Below are positions 1 to 6,018 of a DNA stretch of 7,133 nucleotides, one piece after another (within the stretch, counting starts at the first letter, position 1; every line of letters starts with the position of its first letter). Position numbers and translations under genes: made by a program. The notes beneath the pieces are model-generated. The model made no database searches and was not told the origin of the DNA. It worked only from the letters and a program-made list of their open reading frames with translations. This stretch comes from Candidatus Omnitrophota bacterium (GTDB lineage Bacteria; Omnitrophota; Gorgyraeia; Aquiviventales; Aquiviventaceae), in assembly GCA_016206725.1 (NCBI GenBank), contig JACQRA010000147.1, positions 1 through 7,133 on the forward strand, given 5' to 3'.

Positions 1-24
1 CGGCCTCCGAGATGTCGGTCTCAC
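1..24 (-). CDS. Possible first codons of the gene downstream of era (partial)
   Basis: A GTG at 24 (reading to 1) gives VRPTSRRP and is preceded by GGGGAGG (37-31) at a spacing of six bases, a strong ribosome binding site that is otherwise unexplained. A rival start in another frame is the ATG at 73 (MYPHLTAGHSASGEG...), also open to the edge and starting one base after the era stop, but with only a weak purine run before it. Eight or twenty-four residues are too few to assign a family. That the operon continues here is an inference from the ribosome binding site and the tight packing elsewhere. Confidence 0.35.
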
Positions 25-37
25 GGTACCCCTCCCC

Positions 38-55
38 GCTGGCGGAATGGCCAGC
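38..55 (-). other. Short hairpin after era, next to a ribosome binding site
   Basis: GCTGGC (55-50) and GCCAGC (43-38) can pair around a 6-nt loop CATTCC. There is no T-run after it, so it is a poor terminator. It sits directly against GGGGAGG (37-31), so it could insulate or modulate access to the ribosome binding site of the next gene. A six-pair stem of this GC content can arise by chance. Confidence 0.3.
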
Positions 56-74
56 CGTCAAATGAGGATACATT

Positions 75-986
75 TCACTTTGGCTCATGAGTATAGCCGA
101 GATCACGGAGGCGAGAGGGGTTGTCGCGCCAGTCGGAGGCGACTTTCACCCAGAGCTCGAGGAAGACCCTCTGGCTGAGCCAGCGCTCGATTTCTTGGCG
201 GGCGGCGGTGCCGATTTGCTTGAGCATCTGTCCTTTCTTGCCGATGAGAATGCCTTTCTGCCCTTCCCGCTCAACGAAAATGGTCGCCCGGATGACGGTC
301 GCGCGCTCCTTCTGCTCAACGTGATCCACGGATACGGCGACGGCGTGCGGAACTTCCTGGCGCGTGGCTTGCAACGCCGCCTCGCGGATGAATTCGCGGA
401 TGATCAGCTCGGTGGATTGATCGGTCACTTGGCCTTCCTGGTACCATCGCGGGCCTTCCGGAAGGCGCTTGAGCATTTCTTTCAGCAGCACGTCGAGCTG
501 CACCTGCGTGGTGGCGGAGATGGGGATGATCTCTTCAAAGAGCTTACGCGAGACTGCTTCCTCGATGAGCGGCAGGAGCTTGCCCTTGTTGACGCGATCA
601 ACCTTGTTGATGGCCAGCAGGGCCGGTCGCTTGGCCGCGCGCACCTGCTCGACCACCCACTCATCCTCCCGCTGAAACCCTTGCGCGGCGTCGAGGAGCA
701 TCACCAGCACATCCCCCTCCCCGATGATGCCTTTGGCCACGCTGACCATGTATTTGCCGAGCGGATGCTCGGGTTTGTGCCAGCCGGGGCTATCGATGAA
801 GATAATTTGAGCATCGGGGCGCGTGAGGATGCCGAGGATGCGCTGGCGTGTGGTCTGGGGCTTGTTGGAGACGATGGAAACTTTTTTGCCGAGGTAGGCG
901 TTGAGGAGCGTCGATTTACCGACGTTGGGTTTGCCGACGAGGGCGACGAACCCCGAACGGAATGGAAGAGAGGGGACACAAACCAT
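75..986 (-). CDS. era: GTPase Era
   Basis: Essential GTPase that binds the 3' end of 16S rRNA and acts in 30S ribosome assembly, partly at the membrane. The 303 residues are the usual length. GTPase motifs: G1 GKPNVGKST (18-26), G2 region PQTTR (44-47 and next), G3 DSPG (65-68), G4 NKVD (127-130), G5 SAT (157-159). The C-terminal KH domain carries GILIGKKGQML (245-255), with the RNA-binding GxxG loop, and ends WVKVASDWRDNPSRLRDLGY, a strong Era signature. G3 is DSPGWHKP where most Era proteins have DTPGxHxP, a mild substitution. The only good start is the ATG at 986, two bases after the polX stop. The region upstream lacks a Shine-Dalgarno sequence, so translation is probably coupled to polX. 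The first residues (MVCVPS) are encoded by one arm of a 12-bp inverted repeat and do not look like an ordinary Era N-terminus; family-like sequence begins at FRSGFVALVG (9-18). Confidence 0.98.
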   Translation of the reverse strand: MVCVPSLPFRSGFVALVGKPNVGKSTLLNAYLGKKVSIVSNKPQTTRQRILGILTRPDAQIIFIDSPGWHKPEHPLGKYMVSVAKGIIGEGDVLVMLLDAAQGFQREDEWVVEQVRAAKRPALLAINKVDRVNKGKLLPLIEEAVSRKLFEEIIPISATTQVQLDVLLKEMLKRLPEGPRWYQEGQVTDQSTELIIREFIREAALQATRQEVPHAVAVSVDHVEQKERATVIRATIFVEREGQKGILIGKKGQMLKQIGTAARQEIERWLSQRVFLELWVKVASDWRDNPSRLRDLGYTHEPK

Positions 987-1011
987 TTTTAGAACTTGTT
1001 TTGTGTCCCCT
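971..1011. repeat. 12-bp perfect inverted repeat at the polX-era junction
   Basis: On the plus strand AGGGGACACAAA (971-982) is exactly matched by TTTGTGTCCCCT (1000-1011), with a 17-nt spacer (983-999). Allowing one bulged T, the stem gains a further C-G pair (983/998). On the transcribed minus strand the 5' arm encodes part of PolX KGTQN, the loop holds the polX TAA (991-989), two A residues and the era ATG (986-984), and the 3' arm encodes Era residues 2-6. The plus strand reads T5 directly after the second arm, giving it the look of an intrinsic terminator for plus-strand transcription, although no plus-strand gene exists. The outer GGGGACA/TGTCCCC form resembles, from memory only, dispersed palindromic repeats of some environmental bacteria that are linked to REP-associated transposases. 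No second copy was found in this window. Confidence 0.8.
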
Positions 1012-2734
1012 TTTTACGTTTCTGGCGAACCCACGCAAGGAGCTGATCGCGGGAGAGACAGTTGAGAATGTCCCGTGGTCCAAGCCAGGCGCGGCGCGCA
1101 ACACCTACACCGATAGCCATGTCGGTGAGTTGATCGAGACTGTGCGTGTCGGTGGAGACGGCCAGCATTACGCCGGCCTCGTGAGCTTTCCGAGCCGCCA
1201 CATCGTTCAGGTCGAGCCGCTTGGGATAGGCGTTGATCTCCATAGCTGTGCCGGTTTCACGAGCCGCCTGGAAGACCGCCTCGAAATCCACCTCGTAGGG
1301 CTCCCGCTGTCCCAAGAGCCGTCCTGTCGGATGAGCGATCATCGTCACGTAGGGATTGCGGATGGCCTTGACCAACCGATTGGTGATGGTCGCCTGACTC
1401 TGTTTGAAGCCGGAATGGATCGAGCCGATCACAAAATCGAGCTGCGCCAACATTTCGTTCGGATAATCCATCCGCCCCTCAGCCAAGATGTCCACCTCCG
1501 AGCCGGTCAGCAGTTGAAAGCGGCCCAGCTTCCCATTGAGTGCGCGGATGTCACTGATCAGGCGGCGCAGTTCCGCCTCAGTCAACCCGCCGGCGACCTT
1601 GAGCGATTTTGAATGATCGGTGATCACCGCGTACTGGTAGCCCCGACGCTTGCAGGCCTGGGCGACCTCCTCCAGCGGATGGCGTCCGTCAGAACGGTTG
1701 GTGTGCACGTGAAAATCCCCTTTGATATCGCCCAACTCCAGGAGGCGTGGCAGGCGCTTTTGCATCGCCGCCTCGATCTCGCCGGTGTCCTCGCGGATCT
1801 CCGGTGGAATCCACGGCAGCTCCAAAGCACGGTAGATGTCTTCCTCGTCCCTGCCCGCGACGCGCGCGCCGGTCGCGAGGCGGAACACGCCGTACTCGTT
1901 GATCTTCAATCCCCTGCGGACAGCCATCTCCCGTAGGCGGACGTTGTGCTCCTTCGAGCCGGTGAAGTACTGCCAGGCCGCGCCGAAGCTCTCCGGCGCG
2001 ACGACCCGAACGTCCACCTGCACGCCGTCTGTCGTCATGATGGACGACTTCGTGGAACCTGACGCCAGGACCTGCGCGCAAAACGGGGCCGTGGTCAGTG
2101 CCTTCATGACACGCAGCGGCTGGGTGGAGGCGGCGAGGAGATCAAGATCGCCGATCGTTTCCTTCATCCGACGGAGGCTGCCGGCGACTTCGACCCGTTT
2201 GACACCGGGCGCCTCGCGCAGCCGCTCGATGACCTGTCGCGATAGGGCGAGTGCGGCGCCCAGATGCATCCGCTCCCGGCCTTGGCGAATGATCCGAATC
2301 CCCCGCACGATGTTGTGCTCTTTCTTCTCCTGAAACCCCGGCAGCTTGCACAACTGGTGCGCGCGGGCGGCCTTGGCTAACTGCGGCACCGACGTGATGC
2401 GCAATCGCTCATACAGCAGCTTCGCGGTTTTCGGCCCCACGCCGGGAATCTCGAGCAGCTCAAAGATGCCGGCCGGCACCTCGCGCCTCAGGCGCTCTAC
2501 CGCTTGGATGGCACCGGTGGAGACGTATTCTCGGATTTTCGCGGCGAGGTCCTGGCCGATGCCGGGAATCTCCTGGAGCCGGTCCTCGGCCGCCATGCGC
2601 TCGATGTCATCGGTGAGGCTCTCAAGATTCTGCGCCGCGCGCCGGTAGGCGCGAATACGAAACGGGTTCTCGCCCCGGAACTCAAGGAGGTCGGCGATCT
2701 GGGAGAACAGCGCGGCAATCTCGTGTTGTCTCAC
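989..2734 (-). CDS. polX: DNA polymerase/3'-5' exonuclease PolX (family X, Pol-beta core plus PHP domain)
   Basis: Gap-filling repair polymerase of 581 residues, normal for bacterial PolX. Order of domains: N-terminal helix-hairpin-helix region with LQEIPGIG (53-60), LLEIPGVG (93-100) and LCKLPGF (128-134); Pol-beta palm with AGSLRRMKETIGDLDLL (184-200), giving Asp196 and Asp198, and VDVRVV (240-245) giving Asp241, so all three catalytic Asp are present; YFTGSKEHN (256-264) and LKINEYGVF (276-284); then a PHP domain with HVHT (342-345), ITDHS (371-375), GSEVD (411-415), SIH (438-440), AHP (467-469) and STDTH (527-531), so the metal-binding set for 3'-5' exonuclease also looks intact. The frame is open up to 3070, but the first 112 codons there overlap the transporter gene and encode arginine-rich nonsense. 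The GTG at 2734 fits the family N-terminus, has GAGGTG five bases upstream, and overlaps the MFS stop as GTGA. The last residues (GTQNKF) come from an inverted repeat shared with era. Confidence 0.96.
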   Translation of the reverse strand: MRQHEIAALFSQIADLLEFRGENPFRIRAYRRAAQNLESLTDDIERMAAEDRLQEIPGIGQDLAAKIREYVSTGAIQAVERLRREVPAGIFELLEIPGVGPKTAKLLYERLRITSVPQLAKAARAHQLCKLPGFQEKKEHNIVRGIRIIRQGRERMHLGAALALSRQVIERLREAPGVKRVEVAGSLRRMKETIGDLDLLAASTQPLRVMKALTTAPFCAQVLASGSTKSSIMTTDGVQVDVRVVAPESFGAAWQYFTGSKEHNVRLREMAVRRGLKINEYGVFRLATGARVAGRDEEDIYRALELPWIPPEIREDTGEIEAAMQKRLPRLLELGDIKGDFHVHTNRSDGRHPLEEVAQACKRRGYQYAVITDHSKSLKVAGGLTEAELRRLISDIRALNGKLGRFQLLTGSEVDILAEGRMDYPNEMLAQLDFVIGSIHSGFKQSQATITNRLVKAIRNPYVTMIAHPTGRLLGQREPYEVDFEAVFQAARETGTAMEINAYPKRLDLNDVAARKAHEAGVMLAVSTDTHSLDQLTDMAIGVGVARRAWLGPRDILNCLSRDQLLAWVRQKRKKGTQNKF

Positions 2735-3984
2735 CCCGCCACCTCTTTGGTCTTCGGAACTTTTTGGAGGACGGCAACGCCCATGACCATTAATCCTACC
2801 AGCACCCACACAGCCTGTCGATATTGCGTCGGGTCGAGGACGATGACGCCCCAGATCAGCGGCCCGATGATGGATGAGACGCGGCTCAGCAATCCCGCCA
2901 ACCCTAAAAACTCCGCGGTCTGATGCTTCGGGCAGAGTTGAATGAGCAACACCCGTGACGTAGCCCACGTCGGCCCGAGACAACACCCGATGACTGGCCC
3001 GATTACCCACAACCATGCCGGGTTGACCAACCAGGCGGCCAGCGCCAAGGCGACCGTCCACCCCAGCCAAATGAATCCCAGGGTTCGGTGGGCTCCCAGC
3101 CGGTCAATCACGCGAGCCCCGGCCAGCGCGCCGAGGACCGCACTGCCCTGCCCCACCAGAAAGAAACGGATCATCTCGGAATCGGAAAACCCGAGGACCC
3201 GTTTCGTGTAGATGGCCATGAAGATCAAGATGGTATTGATGGCGTTGAGGCTCAAGAAGGAGGCGAGGAAAAACCACCAGACCCCTGGAATCGTTCGCGA
3301 TTGGCGAAGGGTCTTGCCGAGTTGCCGGATCGCCTCCCGTGCGGTCTTCCGCGGCAGGACGGATGAGGTCGGAGCCGGATCGCGAATCAGAAGAAAGCTG
3401 GGCAGCGCAAAAAGCAGGAAATAGATCGCGGAAGGAATCACCGCCGCGTGATACCCCGCGGATTGCACAAACGGCCAGAGAAAACTCAGGCCCACCATAC
3501 TGCCGAGATAGCCGAAGGCCGACCCAAATCCAGAGGCTTGCCCCAGACGCCCCTTGAGCGCGACCTGACGAAGCAACGCGTCGTAAAACACCGTGCCCAA
3601 CTGATACGCGGCGTTCGCCAGCGCAAAGAGCCCAAGCGCCAGCCCCACATGGTCCACCCATCCGAGGAGAAACGTCAACCCGATGCAGACCAGCGACGTC
3701 CACCGGAGATAGCGCATCCGCTGCCCCGTGGCATCCGCCATGGCTCCGCAGATCGGCATGAGGAGGGCAACGCCGATCATCGAACCGCTCAACGCCACGC
3801 TGAACAGCAACTCCGGCACCCCGCGATCTTCGATGAGCCATAAGGGAAAATAGAAGGTGATCATCGCCACGGCGAAGAAGGTGTTGGCCAAATCGAAGGA
3901 CGCCCACGCCAACAACGCGGCGTGGGGGCGAGAAGAAATTATGGTGAGGAGATTGGAAGGATGCTGCCGAGCCACTTGCGCCAT
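2731..3984 (-). CDS. MFS transporter, UMF1/Atg22-like family
   Basis: Integral inner-membrane transporter of 417 residues with about 12 hydrophobic segments, near 22-50, 60-83, 95-110, 113-132, 153-172, 180-200, 236-258, 270-290, 300-320, 325-345, 366-383 and 390-407. Family marks are AWASFDLANTFFA (26-38), matching the WxxYDWANSAFA start of UMF1 proteins; the loop 2-3 motif GAMADATGQRMR (80-91); FYDALLRQVA (133-142); SGFGSAFGYLGS (151-162); and SRVLLIQLCPKHQTAEFLGL (343-362), equivalent to the SRSxxARLxPxxxxxEFFG motif. The substrate is unknown; the fold resembles the yeast vacuolar amino-acid exporter Atg22. The ATG at 3984 has GAGG four bases upstream (3989-3992) and makes the gene overlap the TPR-peptidase gene by 46 nt. 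Residues before about 22 are poorly conserved in character, so a later start (for example a TTG near residue 24) cannot be excluded. The stop TGA overlaps the GTG start of polX. Confidence 0.88.
   Translation of the reverse strand: MAQVARQHPSNLLTIISSRPHAALLAWASFDLANTFFAVAMITFYFPLWLIEDRGVPELLFSVALSGSMIGVALLMPICGAMADATGQRMRYLRWTSLVCIGLTFLLGWVDHVGLALGLFALANAAYQLGTVFYDALLRQVALKGRLGQASGFGSAFGYLGSMVGLSFLWPFVQSAGYHAAVIPSAIYFLLFALPSFLLIRDPAPTSSVLPRKTAREAIRQLGKTLRQSRTIPGVWWFFLASFLSLNAINTILIFMAIYTKRVLGFSDSEMIRFFLVGQGSAVLGALAGARVIDRLGAHRTLGFIWLGWTVALALAAWLVNPAWLWVIGPVIGCCLGPTWATSRVLLIQLCPKHQTAEFLGLAGLLSRVSSIIGPLIWGVIVLDPTQYRQAVWVLVGLMVMGVAVLQKVPKTKEVAG
2740..2745 (-). promoter_or_regulatory. Ribosome binding site of polX, inside the MFS gene
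   Basis: GAGGTG (2745 down to 2740) lies five bases before the GTG at 2734 and inside the last codons of the transporter gene (KEVAG). It is the strongest Shine-Dalgarno match at any of the internal junctions. It decides the polX start against the much longer upstream reading frame. Confidence 0.7.
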
Positions 3985-5168
3985 TCGGCCTCGAGACGAG
4001 CGGGTTTCTGACGAAATTCCTTGGCCAGCGCATCCTCAAACGGCGTCCCCTCCACCAAGGCTTTGAGGAGGCGACGGATCCGCCAGAAGCCGTATCGCTC
4101 CACAAGGTATCGCACGATGCTGTGCGACTGCTCATAGGCCAACGCCACGGCCTCCGCGGAGAGCGACATGGAAAAGTTCGAGGAGAGCTGGGCCCACGGA
4201 ATGAGACGATCGTCCTTCAGCGCCGGTTTGAGCGCTGACCACGCCGGCTGCTGTCCCTTCCACGCTTCGTATTCCGCCAACCCCTCGTTGAACCATACCG
4301 GCAGTTGTCCCCTGGTGAGGTCATGGAGCACGGCGTGGGTGTATTCATGGACGAGCGTGCGTTTGACCGCCGTGCGATCAAGACTCTGGCCAGGGAGCGG
4401 CACGCGGACCTTGCCGTCGTACTGACCGGCCAACCAATCCGGCGTGCCGGCTCGCATGGCGCGAAATTGCTCGGCTCCGTACAACAGCACGATCAGCTTG
4501 TGCTTGGGCCAGTGCTGGAAATCTGACCCCACGGTGCGGCGAGCGTCCAGCAAATCATCCCGCACGTCAAATCCCTCGGAGCGCGCAAGGGATTCGGTGT
4601 AGCGGATGTCGAAATAGGCTTGCGTCAATCGTTCAAAATCCGACTCGACAGGAAACTCTTGGTTTAATTGCTCCAACCGTTTGGTCGCGTCCTCGCGTCC
4701 AGGCTCGAGGGTCAGCGCCTTCTGCCAGGCGGCGCGGGCTTCTTTGAGCCGCTGACTGCCATACTCCACCTCTCCCAGCAGGACATAGGCGGAGACCTCC
4801 TGAGGATTGAGCTTCATGGCTTTGGTGATCGCCTCTTTCGCCTCGGCGGCGCGATGACGCTGATGGGCTTCCTGGGCCTGCTGAAGATAGACGCGGGCCA
4901 AGTTCTCCCGAAATTGCTGGTCGGTGGGTTCAAGGCGCAGGGCTTCCTCAAGATGTTGCTGGGCTTGCTCGAGCTGCCCCCCCTCGGCTAACCGGATGGC
5001 GTAGTTATTATAGGCGACGGCCAGTTGGTGGCGAGACGTCGCGCTCTGCGGCGTGTGGCCGACGTTCTGCTCCAACTGTTTGATCGCCGCCGCCCAGTCC
5101 GACTCCTCGGCGACAACATGCGCTCCCCATCCGCAGATCACGAGGAGGATGACAACGACTCGTCTCAT
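3939..5168 (-). CDS. Secreted TPR protein with a gluzincin (peptidase MA-like) domain
   Basis: A 409-residue exported protein combining tetratricopeptide repeats with a zinc-metallopeptidase-like domain. Residues 1-20 form a signal peptide: MRR, a hydrophobic core VVVILLVICGWG, and a likely cleavage after AHVVA. About three TPR units follow, around 46-81, 82-121 and 123-157, each ending in a typical ALxLEP or MKLNP-like turn. The C-terminal half has HEYTH (274-278), matching the HExxH zinc motif, and then NEGLAEY (294-300). A Glu in that second motif is the expected third ligand, as in peptidase MA-like/DUF-type gluzincins. The active-site residues are intact, so activity is plausible, but no substrate can be named. 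The likely location is periplasmic or cell surface, with the TPRs serving as a protein-binding module. The start ATG lies one base after the TAA of the hydrolase gene with no strong ribosome binding site, suggesting coupling. The 3' end overlaps the MFS gene by 46 nt. Confidence 0.88.
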   Translation of the reverse strand: MRRVVVILLVICGWGAHVVAEESDWAAAIKQLEQNVGHTPQSATSRHQLAVAYNNYAIRLAEGGQLEQAQQHLEEALRLEPTDQQFRENLARVYLQQAQEAHQRHRAAEAKEAITKAMKLNPQEVSAYVLLGEVEYGSQRLKEARAAWQKALTLEPGREDATKRLEQLNQEFPVESDFERLTQAYFDIRYTESLARSEGFDVRDDLLDARRTVGSDFQHWPKHKLIVLLYGAEQFRAMRAGTPDWLAGQYDGKVRVPLPGQSLDRTAVKRTLVHEYTHAVLHDLTRGQLPVWFNEGLAEYEAWKGQQPAWSALKPALKDDRLIPWAQLSSNFSMSLSAEAVALAYEQSHSIVRYLVERYGFWRIRRLLKALVEGTPFEDALAKEFRQKPARLEAEWRKWLGSILPISSP

Positions 5169-5169
5169 C

Positions 5170-6018
5170 TTAGTGATGGACGCTCATCCACGTCGTGATC
5201 TCATCGATCACCTGCGCCTGAACGGATTCAAAGTGAAGCTCATGGTAACAGCCTTCAAAGACCTTCAACCGCTTGACACATTGCAACCGCTCGAACACCT
5301 CTTGGCAGGTTGCGAGCGAGATGACCCGATCCGCAGTCCCGTACATCATCAGGGTCGGAAGGTTGATCCGATACGCCTCTTCCCTGACGCGCTGCATGGC
5401 GGACTGCAACGCCAGATAGCCTTGCAAGGTGATGCGACGATGGATGAGCGGATCGGTTCGATAGCGTCGGATGACCTCGCCGTCGTGAGTCAACCACGTC
5501 GGATCCAATCCGATCGGCAAGCTCAGACGCGGCCAGACCTTGGCCAATCCGCTCGCAAGCGCAGTTTTCCATGTCGGCACGGAATACCCGACGCCAAGCA
5601 AGGGTGACTGAACGACGAGACACCGGCATCCCGACGGCACGCCCCGAATAGCCCAGGCCATGGCCAGGAGCCCTCCGAAACTGTGCCCAAGGAGAGCATA
5701 CCGGTCGTGCGACGTGGCGGGCAGCCACAGCGTGGTGACCAAAGCTTCCAGATCATCAAAATAGTCGGCAAAGCGTTCGATGCCGCCCCGCTGACCGCCT
5801 GAACGGCCATGTCCCCACAGATCGACGCACGCCACGCTCCAACCGCGCTGTGCCAATCGTGATGCCACCGTGTTATAGCGGCCGCCGTGCTCTCCAAATC
5901 CATGGATCAACACAACCAACCCGCGGGATTGGGGCGTGGGATGATAGAGGCGGTAGAACAACGCATGGGTGGTGATTGGAGACGACCAGTGGGCCTCGCG
6001 GATCGTCACGCCAGGCAT
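5170..6018 (-). CDS. Alpha/beta hydrolase, monoacylglycerol lipase-like (Hydrolase_4 type)
   Basis: Predicted serine hydrolase of 282 residues, probably cleaving acylglycerols or other carboxylic or lysophospholipid esters. The oxyanion-loop motif HGFGEHGGRY (39-48) is the hallmark of the monoglyceride lipase/lysophospholipase group. It is followed by VDLWGHGRSGGQRG (65-78) and the nucleophile elbow GHSFGG (111-116, Ser113). The acid is probably Asp230 in YGTADRVIS and the base His259 in GCYHELHFE, so the triad is complete. No signal peptide is visible, so a cytoplasmic enzyme is likely. The frame stays open to 6240, but the extra N-terminal residues lie over the acyl-CoA synthetase gene and have no family character. 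I chose the ATG at 6018, which overlaps the upstream TGA by one base. GTG codons at 6021 and 6027 are alternatives. No clear Shine-Dalgarno sequence is present, consistent with coupling. Its place next to an acyl-CoA synthetase suggests that it frees fatty acids which the neighbour then activates; this is inference. Confidence 0.9.
   Translation of the reverse strand: MPGVTIREAHWSSPITTHALFYRLYHPTPQSRGLVVLIHGFGEHGGRYNTVASRLAQRGWSVACVDLWGHGRSGGQRGGIERFADYFDDLEALVTTLWLPATSHDRYALLGHSFGGLLAMAWAIRGVPSGCRCLVVQSPLLGVGYSVPTWKTALASGLAKVWPRLSLPIGLDPTWLTHDGEVIRRYRTDPLIHRRITLQGYLALQSAMQRVREEAYRINLPTLMMYGTADRVISLATCQEVFERLQCVKRLKVFEGCYHELHFESVQAQVIDEITTWMSVHH

Noticed and set aside
87..992. A 301-codon plus-strand reading frame antisense to era
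   Set aside because: It mirrors era codon positions in a GC-rich gene, its translation is rich in Gly, Asp and Leu without motifs, and the minus-strand frame encodes an unmistakable Era.
971..1015. Intrinsic terminator on the plus strand (stem followed by T5)
   Set aside because: The geometry fits loosely, but there is no plus-strand gene to terminate, the loop is 17 nt, and the minus strand shows no T-run after the stem, so it cannot end the polX message.
962..1612. A 216-codon plus-strand frame opposite the PHP domain of polX
   Set aside because: Antisense to highly conserved PHP motifs, with no recognisable protein features.
2735..3070. N-terminal extension of polX by 112 codons
   Set aside because: The extension overlaps the transporter gene, reads as arginine- and glycine-rich nonsense, and a GTG with a good ribosome binding site at 2734 matches the family N-terminus.
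3104..4135. A 343-codon minus-strand frame overlapping the MFS gene
   Set aside because: Shadow frame: Arg/Gly/Ser-rich translation with no hydrophobic segments, in a region where another frame encodes a clear 12-segment transporter.
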